Shown piece by piece: positions 22,999 through 33,984 of a DNA stretch of 64,000 bases. This stretch comes from Latrodectus hesperus. Its lineage: Eukaryota; Arthropoda; Arachnida; Araneae; Theridiidae. A program made the position numbers and the translations under genes. A model generated the notes under the pieces. The model was not told where the DNA came from. It did not search any database and saw only the letters and a list, made by a program, of their open reading frames with translations. The stretch lies in the NCBI GenBank assembly GCA_037975125.1, contig CM075850.1, positions 127,615,292 to 127,679,291 of the forward strand, in the 5' to 3' direction. Position 1 is the first letter of the stretch. Every line of letters starts with the position of its first letter.

Positions 22999-24123
22999 CT
23001 AGGTGAATAATATAAGAAAATATTTATTGGGATAATGTATAAAGATAAGGAAAATAATAACTTGAAAAAAATTTTTTAATCTTACATCCCAATCTGCCCA
23101 TTGAATTTCATCAAAATAAACAATTTCTTCATGAAAATAGTCTTTTCCATCCTTCTGTAAATACACAACAAAAAGACATTTGTGTAAGTTTGAACAAGCT
23201 AATTGGCACTGGATTTGGGCATAATATTTATGTTGTTTTTTAAGAACTAGTGCACCACTAACAATTTCTAAACAGAAGTTAACTCTAGCAGTGCACAGTT
23301 CATTTAGTGTTAAATTTTCTTTGTTGTAAATTGTTTTAATTTCTATCAGCATCACTTCTGTATTTCCAGGTTTACATAGTAAACCATCAGGTGATGCTGC
23401 TAAATGAGGAAAAACTGGATTAATTATAACTCCAGTTTTTCGTAAAATATAGTTTGAATATTTTTGTTGTATGTAATTTCTTACATAGCTTTCCTTTTCC
23501 AATCCATACCTAACTGCTGGAATAAAGGAAATATCTCTACTTTTATTTTTAAAAATTTGGTAAGCTATTGCAGAATAATCACTCTGTCGACTTATAATTA
23601 ATTTAATGTCTGTTGCAGTAAGTCTATATTTTCTTATTTCATGCCATTCTTGATTGTTTTGCCCAATTGTTCTTTGTTCTATATCTATGCATTCCTCTAA
23701 AGTAAAACTATAATTTTGATGGTAAAATATTATTTCGTTTACATCTAAGTTTGTTTCACCAGTAAAAGGAATGATGGAATTACCAGCATAAACTACAGCT
23801 GGTAAAGGAAGCGTTAAATTTTGTTTAATTTCATTACTCTCTCTAAGAGCATCAAACACTGGTAAACTAAAATCTACAAGGCAATTCCATTTAAATTCAG
23901 TGTTTGATAAGTGTACGTCTTCACACTTGTTACTGAAAATTGCAGATGCTTTAACAGGAACAGTTTTTATGATTTTGGGCTGATGCCATGTTTGGAGCCT
24001 CTCAGTTGGTGCATCATACAATTTCTTTGAAGAATAATCTTCTAATCCTTGCAATAATGCAAACACATGTTTGCAACATGCTGGCATCCCTCCAGCAGCA
24101 CAAGTGCAAGAAGCAGTTTTTAC
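22999..24123 (-). CDS. SWIM zinc-finger / YqaJ-type exonuclease gene, 3' exon
   Basis: A CAG acceptor at 24126-24124 opens a 374-codon exon in frame with the downstream ATG. A SWIM finger lies at residues 6-19 (CTCAAGGMPACCKH: C6, C8, C17, H19). A linker follows, then a YqaJ/lambda-exonuclease core (RLTATD about 167-172, GLEKE about 207-211, AASPDG with D246, IEIK with E261 and K263, YYAQIQCQ about 300-306). These are the acidic and Lys residues expected for Mg-dependent 5'-3' exonucleases. SWIM fingers bind DNA or protein. An internal GTAAGA donor at 23085, with a possible acceptor near 22998, could replace the last ~29 codons by CIYDIH. Upstream exons are not identified. The family pairing with the neighbouring DDE gene supports a transposon accessory role. 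Confidence 0.8.
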   Translation of the reverse strand, partial: VKTASCTCAAGGMPACCKHVFALLQGLEDYSSKKLYDAPTERLQTWHQPKIIKTVPVKASAIFSNKCEDVHLSNTEFKWNCLVDFSLPVFDALRESNEIKQNLTLPLPAVVYAGNSIIPFTGETNLDVNEIIFYHQNYSFTLEECIDIEQRTIGQNNQEWHEIRKYRLTATDIKLIISRQSDYSAIAYQIFKNKSRDISFIPAVRYGLEKESYVRNYIQQKYSNYILRKTGVIINPVFPHLAASPDGLLCKPGNTEVMLIEIKTIYNKENLTLNELCTARVNFCLEIVSGALVLKKQHKYYAQIQCQLACSNLHKCLFVVYLQKDGKDYFHEEIVYFDEIQWADWDVRLKNFFQVIIFLIFIHYPNKYFLILFT

Positions 24124-24180
24124 CTGTAAGAATAAATAAAAAAATGAGTTTTTACCTGTAAGAATTAAATAAAAAAGGTT
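24117..24180. repeat. Tandem 32-bp duplication of a splice acceptor
   Basis: Two adjacent 32-bp units (24117-24148, 24149-24180) each contain the minus-strand acceptor TTCTTACAG|GTAAAAA. The exonuclease exon could start at either. Use of the outer acceptor would add an in-frame stop, so the inner acceptor is preferred. Confidence 0.8.
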
Positions 24181-25270
24181 GACTTAACTTTTCATCGCTT
24201 CAGTGAGTTGTTAAAATTGGATATAAAGCATGCTTCAGATTAATAACTAGGGATTTTACATAAGGCTGACCAACTAACTTTGATAAATACATCAACTGGG
24301 ACATGTTTGGTCACGAAAACAGATATGGGCACTGAAGGTCTTGTCTTTTATTGCGTGGCAATAAGGGAAGGTTGCGTGCCACTAAATTTAGTTTTTATAA
24401 AAAATAATGCAGTAGAGCAATATTTAACTTTTAAATTATAAATACTCAAAGACTGATAAAATATTTTGAAATTTAAAATGATTCCTTACTACTAAATTGT
24501 GGTACGCACCTAACCCATTTTAATATATAAATAAACACAAATGGATACTTAAACATAGGATAAAAATACTATTATGATGTAATTATAATGCTAGATGCCA
24601 TTTTACTTGGTACATCTTAAACAGTTATCATGCAACACCTTTTAGATATTTACTTTACTCTTAAATATTTTCTTCAATATTCGAGCATTGCATCTCAAGA
24701 TTAACAAAATTATCTAAATAACCCAGGTGAAATAAAGGCTCAGACTAACTTGTAAAACATACTAACATTGTGCCAGTAAATTATGTAGACACTAATTACA
24801 TTTAGCAATTCTTCAAAACATGTATTTTTATTTAACTATGCATTTAAAAGTAAAATCTTATTGAACAATTATATTTTGAAGATTGATTTGATGCAATCTA
24901 ATTACTGCATAATGCTTACACAATAACTATAATAAAAATAACATTAATTATCTTTCATTAATAATGATAGTCATATTTTTGTTTCAGGATCTCTTGTAAT
25001 TATTTATGAAAACTAGAAAGAGACATGATACACAGAATTTCTAAAATTAAAGCTCTTAATAATACTTTTTATTCATAACAGAATCAGAAATTCAAACAGA
25101 GTTATTTTTTAAGTATTTAGAGAGAGAGTAATATAGTTTTTGCCGAGTCAACTAAAAATTTCAATATTCAATGAAACTCTCAGGCCTATAATCTTTATTT
25201 ATAATCTTAAAATTATTTATCTTTATTTTAATACATTATTTTTTAAATGAGACTACATTATACATTTTAG
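24181..25270. other. Unassigned AT-rich DNA upstream of the exonuclease exon
   Basis: I expected 5' exons of the minus-strand SWIM/YqaJ gene here. The segment 24240-24400 is less AT-rich but gives no convincing exon or terminal repeat. Confidence 0.4.
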
Positions 25271-25410
25271 AAGGCGTGTTCCGAGGTAATGGAGATAGGA
25301 GAATGCTTCCGTTGCATTCCGATAGTTTGTACCAATTAAATGAGCAGCTGGTACAGATGTTTTTGGAGTATCTGGAGCTGAGCTCCCTCGACCGTTATGA
25401 TATTAAGTGA
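25271..25410 (+). other. Orphan candidate terminal exon
   Basis: A TACATTTTAG acceptor precedes an open frame (entered after two bases) that ends at a TGA at 25408. It encodes 45 residues with balanced composition, including MLPLHSDSLYQLNEQLVQMF and ending LSSLDRYDIK. The composition and GC content differ sharply from the surrounding AT-rich DNA. I do not recognise the protein. No upstream exon was found. It may be a real last exon, a processed fragment or part of an unknown element. Confidence 0.3.
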
Positions 25411-26219
25411 ATTGTTGCAATTATTGTTTTTGCGTCTGATCGTAAATAGAGAAAGAAAGGGCAGAAAGAATCAAGAAAAAAGCAATAATAAAGACTTACT
25501 TTAGTAATTGTTTTTCTCCTTGAATGTTTACAATATCGTAGTTAATGATAGCTTGATAAAAAAATATTTTAAATCATTCTTTTTGCTGATTTTTGTGGAC
25601 AGAATGAGAATAATAGGATGTGACAATTTAAAATTGGCTAAACTCAGACCTCCAATAGGAGTAGCGCTTTTGTCATATATCCTTATCTCCACTTCGATGT
25701 TTTTTGCAAGTATAAGAGCGTGTTAAATCTCCAGTTGTGCTTATATATATATATATTCTATATAATCATTGTATACCCTATTTACAATATATCCAATATA
25801 CTCAAGATGATTTAATTTGTTTTTACTTTTTTTCATTTATTTTTAACCATTTATCCTTCCATTCATTTATCCAATGTTAAAAATTTTTTATAAAAAGGAG
25901 CAATAAACTTAGTGCACCAAAAGGTTATTCCACTTAAACTAATAAAATTTCAGACTGGAGATAGGAGTTCTACTCCAGGCGCTCCGTAAAACAGAAAATG
26001 GTTCCTGGTTCCAGTTGTGCTTTTGGTTCTTCCTTCCTACCACCTCTCTATTCTGATTTCCGAGTTTGTTTTGCTTGTAAGCAAACGTGTTTGCTTATGT
26101 ATGAATTTTTTTTCTAATTTGGTTGTATTTTTGAAAGAAAAAAAATTATTATTTAGAATTGATCTAGTTCTGCTTTTATTTAACTCGTGGAGATTTTTGA
26201 GTTCTAAAGATTAGGTTGT

Positions 26220-26640
26220 CTGTCATTCGGAGTCTCGATGTGTTGATTGAGGCTGTGTTTTTTCAGTGCTCCCGATTCTTCTACAAGGGAACACCGCGTT
26301 CGTGCTTCGGTGTCCCTGCAGATGCTGGTGACTTCTCATTGTTTTTCCAGTGATTGTGTTTTTTATGTGGTCCTGTGATTTCATTTTTTCAACGGGCTCC
26401 GCACCGGTGGAGTAATTTTGTGTTTGTACCAGAAATAGAGACTGGTTTGTGTTGTTCATAAGTGATGTGTGCTCCAGTGAAGTGGTTTTGGACAAAACCC
26501 CCTAAAGACAAGGCCTTCGTACCAAAACTTCTTCCTGGAATGAGCCATCCACACAAGGCTGACCAACGACCTCCTAAAGGTGAAATTTCAACTTCCTGAT
26601 CGACCACTCTTTTCAGTCTCTGTGCGGTGTTGATTTTCCA
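26220..26640. other. GC-richer segment, function unknown
   Basis: About 420 bp of markedly higher GC than the flanks. It contains open frames on both strands, including a 44-codon plus-strand ORF from 26465 (MCAPVKWFWTKPPKDKAFVP to ISTS, Pro- and Lys-rich). It could be an untranslated first exon, an LTR or other element end, or coding. No family was recognised. Confidence 0.3.
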
Positions 26641-26775
26641 CGTGTGTGTGATAAGCCTTGTCTTAAAGTATTTGTTAAGGGTATTGTGTTATTTTAAGAA
26701 ATTTTATAAAAATGCCATTCAAGTGTTCAATTCCCAATTCCCAATCGAAATATGATAGAGTAGCAAAGGTATCTA

Positions 26776-28185
26776 CACTACTGGTCATTAAAATTGCTAC
26801 ACCAGGAAAGCGGCACACCACACACGTGAAATTTGCATGACAGTTATTACTTTCTGTGATATGCAATAGATTATATTTTCAGCGCATTCATACAAAGCAG
26901 GCGACAGTAGCGACATCTTCAATGTGTATAAAACCAGAGATTTGACAGCAGTTTTCTCATACTCAATTTCCGTTTCAACGTTGTTTTCGGCAAAGAAAGT
27001 TGTTGTAATGCCTCGTGTAAGAAGAATGAAATAACCATCAGGACGTGTCTGAATTTGATCGAGGAAGGATTATAGCCTACCGGGATTGCGGTTTATCCTA
27101 CCGCAATATTGCTGGTCGCGTCGGTCGAGACCCCATGACTGTTGGCAGAATATGGAATCGATGGGTTAAGGACAAATATACGGAACGTCATGCAGGATCT
27201 CAGCGACCCCCCATCACTAACAGCAGAGAAGACAGACATTTTATCCACATGGTCACAAGGGATCGTACAGCCACGTCACGAACACTGAGTCGAGAAATGG
27301 AGTCATTTGCAAGGCAACAAGTTTCTGCTAGAGCAGTTCGACGACGTTTGCAGCAGCATGGATTGTCTGCATGGCGACCATGGCTTCGGCTACCATTGAC
27401 GCTGCGTAACAGACAGGAGCAACTTCAATGGTGTGATCAGCGACGAACCTGGACTCGGGAATGGCATCACGTCATCTTTACGGATGAATCTCGGTTCTGT
27501 ATACAGGACCATGATGGCCGCATCCGTGTTTGGAGGCATCGTGGATAACGCGAATTGCCAGCTTGTATTGGACATAGCCATACTGACCCATCTGCTGGAG
27601 TGATGGTATGGGGTGCCATTGGATACACGTCTCGATTACCTCTTGTTCGCATTACCGGCACTTTGAACAGCAACCGTTACATTTCCGATGTGTAAAGGCC
27701 CGTGGCTCTGCCCTATCTTCGAAGCCTCCCTAATGCTTTGTTTCAACAGGATAATGCCCGACCGCATGTTGCCCGTACTGTTCAGAACTTCCTTGATACA
27801 GAACAGGTGCGACTGTTACCCTGGCCAGCACGTTCTCCTGATCTGTCACCAATTGAGAACGTGTGTCAATGGTTGCCGAGCGATTGGCACACCATCACTC
27901 ACCATCCACTACTGTTGATGGACTGTGGCATAGTGTTGAAGCTGCATGAACTGAGATCCCCGTACATGCCATACAATCTCTGTTTGACTCCATGCCTAGG
28001 CGGATAAATGCTGTTATTGCAGCCAGAGTTGGCTGCTCTGGGTACTGATTTCTCAAGTTCTATACATCCTAATTTCCTGTAAATCTAATCACTTGTTCTT
28101 TCCACTATAATGTATGTGTCCAATAAATATATCGTTCTGTTATTTGCATTCCTTCTTGGTGTAGCAATTTTAATGACCAATAGTG
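26776..28185 (+). mobile_element. Tc1-family element, copy A, full length but inactivated
   Basis: A 1410-bp element flanked by TA, with ~33-bp terminal inverted repeats (CACTACTGGTCATTAAAATT... against CACTATTGGTCATTAAAATT...). The start codon at 27008 runs into a stop after eight codons. An open frame then runs from 27045 with a paired HTH (FDRGRIIAYRDCGLSYRNIA) and the first catalytic region (HHVIFTDESRF). A stop follows at 27546. A shifted frame holds QDNARPHVART and WPARSPDLSPIEN. Spacing from DNARPH to SPIE is 34, so DD34E. A further frameshift follows. It is dead, although the catalytic triad is still legible. Confidence 0.9.
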
Positions 28186-31100
28186 TATCTTCAGTTTTCC
28201 TAAATATGCTAAAGAAATGGCTGGCTGTTATTACTCAAGAAAATCTAAAAGTGATGAAAAATTATAAGTTAAGTTTTATTTTATTTATTTCAAATAACTA
28301 TAATTAAATCGTAAGTGAAATAAACTTTTTAAATTTTAAAATGCGCATGCTTGTGGTATGGATATGAAATATTAAAGTTAATTTTACCTCAGTCACACCC
28401 ATATGTATGCTTTTAATCTTATAAGAATTCTCATTCTGTAGTTAACTTGGTTCTAATTTGTAGAACTTTCAATAGTTTTGACAATATAAGAAACTCTGTA
28501 TCTATTCCTTTTTAATTATTTTGTTAGTTATCTTTAGTGTAGCTTCTCTTTTTGTCTACATATTTTTAATAAGCTGCAGAGCTGAAAATTTCCCACATTT
28601 ATCTTTTCGTTGTATATGCTCATCCATTTAAATCACGAAACAAAATATTTAAATATTATTAATATACTTTTAATATAATTAAATTATATTAAAAGACAAA
28701 TCACTCGATTTTAATCTTAATTATTGTTATAAAAATTTCTCTCAGCTTACTGTTCATTAACATTATTTCATATTTATATTAAAAGTTAAGTACCTAAAAC
28801 GTGTTATAATTCCATTTAGTTTTATAGCTTCGCAATACAAATTCTTTAAAAGATGTAATATATGCAATTACTTTAAGCAATATTCTTTGCGAAATGATTG
28901 AAGGATCAATACGAAAAGAACAAATTTGTCGGAATTTGCTTCATCATTTCCGGACGATGGAATTTTATACACGTTAGGAATTTATATTATGAATCAGATT
29001 ACGAATATATTTTGACTTTTATTTGATAATGAGTGAATATGTTGTGACATCATACAAAGAGATAGCGGATAATTTCACTGTCCATTGGATTGGATTCCCA
29101 TCTTCGTCTTAAAAGACTGCAATAGCTCGGAGTCCATTTTAAACTGCAGGTATGAAAGGGATAGTTAGTCCTGTCTTTATTTCTTGTGGCTTGATTGTGA
29201 TGCAGTGTCACATGGCACTGTATCCAAATAAAACATTAAATGGATCTCAGGTTAATATGAATGAATAGATGATCCTATATTTTAACAGTAGAGTATTCAA
29301 GGGATGCACTCTTTAACACAATGTAGGGCTTTTGCAGCAGACTTACAATAGGTCAGACTATAATGAAATCATAACAGGTAAATACATAAACATCCTATTC
29401 TGTCATTTACACTTATTCGTTGATTATTCATGGATATGGTTTTCAACAGTTCCAGTAAGACAATGCTATATCCCGCAGATTAAAAATTGATTCTCAGTGT
29501 CTACGATTAGTCTTCTGATTTAATCTACTATGTCACCAACATAAATATTATTGAGTATAATATTATATGTTTTCCAATATACCAATCATCATAGATACCT
29601 CAATCTCGTGCTGCATTAGTATAGATGACGACATACTTATGATTTTCGAGTTGAACTGACGAATTCCTGATGTTAACTGTCTCCTGAATAATTTCGAACA
29701 TATGATGATAAAATCATACCACGTCATGATACAACTCTCTTTCACGCTCATGGAAGTTTTTCTTCGTATTTTATCTGTTGTACAAGTATCGAGTGGTACT
29801 TGTTTTTTCTATCTTTGAATTTATATATATTTATTATTATTAATAAAGTAACACCCTTATTTCAGAAAAAGGACACGATAGCGAAATATAGTCTTGATTG
29901 ACCATCAATGTTTTTAAGAATTTAATTTCATTAATTGCTCGTGAATGCCTTTTAATATTGCTTAACCTGCTGAATATGATCAAGATTTTGCCCGTGTATT
30001 GAAAATGACATCTTTGCAGCACCCCTGAGTAATTTGATGTTGTAAACGGAGACGTGCAAATTTGAAAATGATTAAATAAATCTAGTGACATGAATATAAA
30101 AACAGAAATAAAAAAGTTTTTTAAAAATTTTTTTGTAGAAATGAAATGTAGGACAATCTTTTTAAATAAATTAAAATTTTTTAATGTAACTGAAAAATTT
30201 ATGAGTTATAAGAACAAATCACATTGATCCATTTGAAAGTAAACACTATTCTTCTTGTAAATGTAGATTTCAAAATATATTAGAAAGATTGAATATATCC
30301 ATTTGTGACAGAATATAAGTAAAAACCTCAACGAATCAGCTTTCCTTGAAACATTTATTTTTGAAAATAATAAATATAAATTATTTTTAATAAAAAATAA
30401 TCGTTCCCATTGGAAAAAAATTTCCTGCCAAATTCTTAAAATAAAAAAGTAATATATGCATACACATTAAATATGGAAAAAAAATTATTAATCGCGCCAA
30501 TGTCTCCACTCATTTATATTGTTAGCTACTTGTAATAATTTTTAACGAATAGATAACAATATCCAGTAAATGAGTTTGGTGTTAAAATGATTTTTAAACT
30601 AGCACCTGATCGCTCGCAAGAGTGCACACACACACATTTAATGACTATTATCAAAATTAATATCAATTAACACTCTCTAACTTTCAATAACCTCCTTACT
30701 AGCTGTACAACTTCAAGGATAATCGTATGCAGCCAGACGTACAATTATTCTTGCAAATTGGATATCTAAATTTCATAAATTTCAGACATGTTTAAACATT
30801 TGGAGTAAAATGCAATTTTCTCTTTGAACTCAAGATATAGTAAATAATTGCAAAAAAGAAGCAAGAATTTTAATTGATTAGTTTTTCTTAAAATATTTTA
30901 ATAACTATTATGAACTGTAATGTTATCAACAATCAGAAAATGAATGTTTTCAAATCACTGCATAATCTGTGCAACGTATTTTCCAAAGAGATTGCAACTT
31001 CAGGCAAGCTCTCATTGTGGTATCACTTAAAGGTAATTTTTATTATAGTACCAAATACTTATACTATAGTACAATTTTTACTTATTATAATAAGTAATAA

Positions 31101-33700
31101 TATCCAAAAAATATTATTTTTAAGATGAGAGTAAATTATTCCATATGAATATTTGGCGAGTATCTTGCAGGAGGAACTTAATAAAAGAAAAGGGGAGACT
31201 TGTTTTGAGGCGTGATTCTGTTACGCAAGTTAATCTCTGCGAGCTTTACTCAGTCATCCAAAAGGACGAATTTTGGCCTTGTCTTCTTATTTCCTTTTCG
31301 ATGTGTCTATTTCTAAACAATCATGTTTGCTTACATTTTAATTTTAGGAAATTGCTAATAAGGTTGCATTTTTGAGAGAGGTTTGGTTTGTTTGTTTGTC
31401 GCTCAACGGTTTTTTGCACACGAGGTGGATTGAATAGACCGTTATTAAAAGATAATTTTGTAAATATAAATTTTATTTATTATTTAACATTGATTTAGAT
31501 TTGCGTTTATTTAATTTATCTTTACAGTCGTAATTTGTAATGCTTTTATATTTTGGATATGGGTGTTCTATAATATCCATGAAGAATTTTTTTGCTTATT
31601 GTGTCATGTATTTAATTAATATTGAATTCCTGTTTCATGTTTAATTTTTTGATTTCTCCATGGAGCATTTGTAATCGTTCTTAGTGAGATATTTCGAAGA
31701 CTAGTTATTAGAAATTTGATTTAGCTGTGGAACAGTAAAATGGAGATCTATACATAATTATTGGTCTGAGATTGATTTTGTTGATTATTATTTTATTTTT
31801 GAAGTGTAATGTAGAATAAAAAGCCAGGACAAAGGCTCTTTCCCATTTGAGGTTTGAGTTAAGCCAGCGCGGATTGACACGCCCTTTTAGTCGCAGAAAA
31901 CGTCTATGAGAAATAAGGAGGTGGGGCATTAACGTTACTCCTATTATAGTTCTGAGTTCAGCTGCATTGATGTAGTCACACCCTTTTACTCACATTTTCT
32001 ACTAGGTCTGGAAGCGTAGAACAGTCTATGAAAAGAAATAAAAATGATTTTAAATTGAAATTATTTGCATTGCTCAGTATCCTTTTTATTTGAACATTCT
32101 TTATAATTATAAATATATATTGAAAAAAATAAAAGTATTTATTCTTTGCTGTCCTGTCAAACTATGAATTCAAGCTACATTTTAAATACTCAGGGAAAAA
32201 AATTACAAATCAGAATTGCAAAAGTAAATTTTATTATTAGTATTCTAAATTTTACAATTTTTATATCATTTTATTTCTTTTTCTCTTTATTCTTGCTTCT
32301 CTTCTTTTCTCTGTTTAAAATTAGGGCACAAATATGGAGAGTTGCACCATAAAGTTGTTTCTATCAATATTATAGAAATGAATACTGAATCTCAGATCTC
32401 TAAGTACTCCGGAAACAGCTATCCCAGCTTCTTCAGTCTCTTCCACGTATTCTTCCTTTTATGTTAATGGCGAGCTTTTATTATCATGTTTTATTTTTCT
32501 TGGATAATATCTTGTTTCTTTTTAAATATGCTGGAGTGAATTAGCAGTACATTCTTTTTTAGTAATTAAAACTTTTCCTTAAATTCATATTCTATAATTT
32601 TAAATATTTTCTGAAGACAACGGTATTGTGAATTTATGAATGATAAAAATAAACTTTATCACGCCTCTTTGAAAAACTCTTGCAATGATATTAAATATTT
32701 AAGAAAAATTATTAACATTTTAAGGGTTGGTGTGATAAAATCTCAAGTTTACTTTGCTTCAGACATTTATCATATCTTTTTATCTTTATTCAGTATTTCT
32801 AGAACAGGGAGAACAAAGAATTAAAATATAAATTATTAATATCTTTATAAGTACGTTACCAGTAATTATTTATATTATTTATGTATATATACAATAAATA
32901 CAATGCCATTATTATATAAGTTATATATTTATTTAACAATATCAAAATTCCATACCTTAATAATACGAGGTGTGGTTAATTAAGTATATTCAACAAAACA
33001 ATTGTTACTATATCGGACGTTAATATTATTAAGGGACTGTGGACTGTCAAAATGTTAAAAATGGACAAAATTATCGATTTCTCTTTTTTACAAAAAAAAT
33101 GTGAATCATTCTCTATCTTACACAAAAAAGAATTTTTGATTTCATTCAATTTTAGGCAAAGTTATTAATGTTTTAATAAAGTACATTATTTGCCGTACGC
33201 TTTTTCACGTTTGCTGGGAAACGTAAGCAAGTAACACGAGGACAGTGTATTTGAATAAAAACTAATTTGCAATGAAATGTATGTATTTCTAGAATATAAA
33301 AATTTTTAAATATCACACATTTTGGCTAATATCTGTTTGATTTACACTATTAAAACTTGAAAAAAAAAAGGTATTTATTTTGTAAACAAACGGCCACGCC
33401 CATTTCTTATCGTCTTACAATATGCAAATATTTATTCTTCAAGTTATTATTAACTGAATTCTTGTTTTAAAATGTTTTAGCAACATCAAAATTATTTAGT
33501 TTTTATTATTTGTATGATTTCGTCTGGCAACACTAAACTTGTTGATTTTTCACAGCTATCATTATTTTGATTTCAAACCTTGATTTCTGTTTTGATTTTG
33601 AAACTTGTATTTCTGTTTGCTGTTCAGTGTTTGCAAGACAGTTCTTTTCAGAACGTCTTTCTCAAATAATAATCTCTTGAATAGAACACTGTAATTTTCA
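28186..33700. other. Unassigned AT-rich DNA, no gene recognised
   Basis: Short ORFs here (for example 31145-31375) have no recognisable domain. Less AT-rich islands at 29040-29240, 31150-31320 and 31820-32010 are not identified. TACGAGGTGTGGTTAATTAA near 32965 resembles a mariner-type terminal repeat, but no partner end was found. Confidence 0.5.
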
Positions 33701-33705
33701 TCATA

Positions 33706-33984
33706 ATGCATGCAATTAGTTCCAGATACAGGAAACCTAAAGGCAGACTAACGAAACGAAAACTTGCTGTGATTGATTCAGCTCTTAAAAGACAATCAAT
33801 ATTTGCTGAGGAAGCGTTACCAAGGGAAACAGTTGACCAAAAAATTTCTTTTATAGATGTAAATGTTCCAGAATATGTCCATTTACGTAATGATATTCCT
33901 CCTGCATGTGGAAATGAGTATATTCTTATGAATAAAAACTGCGTCTCCAGTCTTCTAAGGAATTTGCCATGCAGTAATTGTACT
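33706..33984 (+). pseudogene. N-terminal piece of a Mutator-like (PF20700-type) transposase
   Basis: The first ATG opens 93 codons. The start is basic (RYRKPKGRLTKRKL), the middle acidic, and the end reads GNEYILMNKNCVSSLLRNLP then CSNCT. The pattern of a basic start, a hydrophobic ...SLLxxLPCxxC ending and a CxxC motif matches my recollection of the first segment of arthropod Mutator-like transposases. It stops where homology to the hAT element begins. The family call is from motif layout only. Confidence 0.35.

Larger units (their letters stand above)
19266..24123. mobile_element. ISL2EU-like DNA transposon (THAP-DDE transposase plus SWIM/YqaJ gene)
   Basis: Two convergent genes, a THAP-DDE transposase on plus and a SWIM-YqaJ exonuclease gene on minus, form the pairing known from ISL2EU (IS4EU-like) eukaryotic transposons. 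Coordinates mark only the coding extent, since I could not find terminal inverted repeats by eye. About 920 bp of AT-rich DNA separates the two stop codons and contains polyadenylation-type AATAAA signals for both strands. Neither gene shows a frameshift or internal stop, unlike nearly every other element here. The exonuclease gene lacks a visible 5' exon, so completeness is unproved. Confidence 0.75.

Noticed and set aside
32964..32990. Mariner-type terminal repeat (TACGAGGTGTGGTTAATTAA)
   Set aside because: No matching inverted end or transposase remnant was found nearby.
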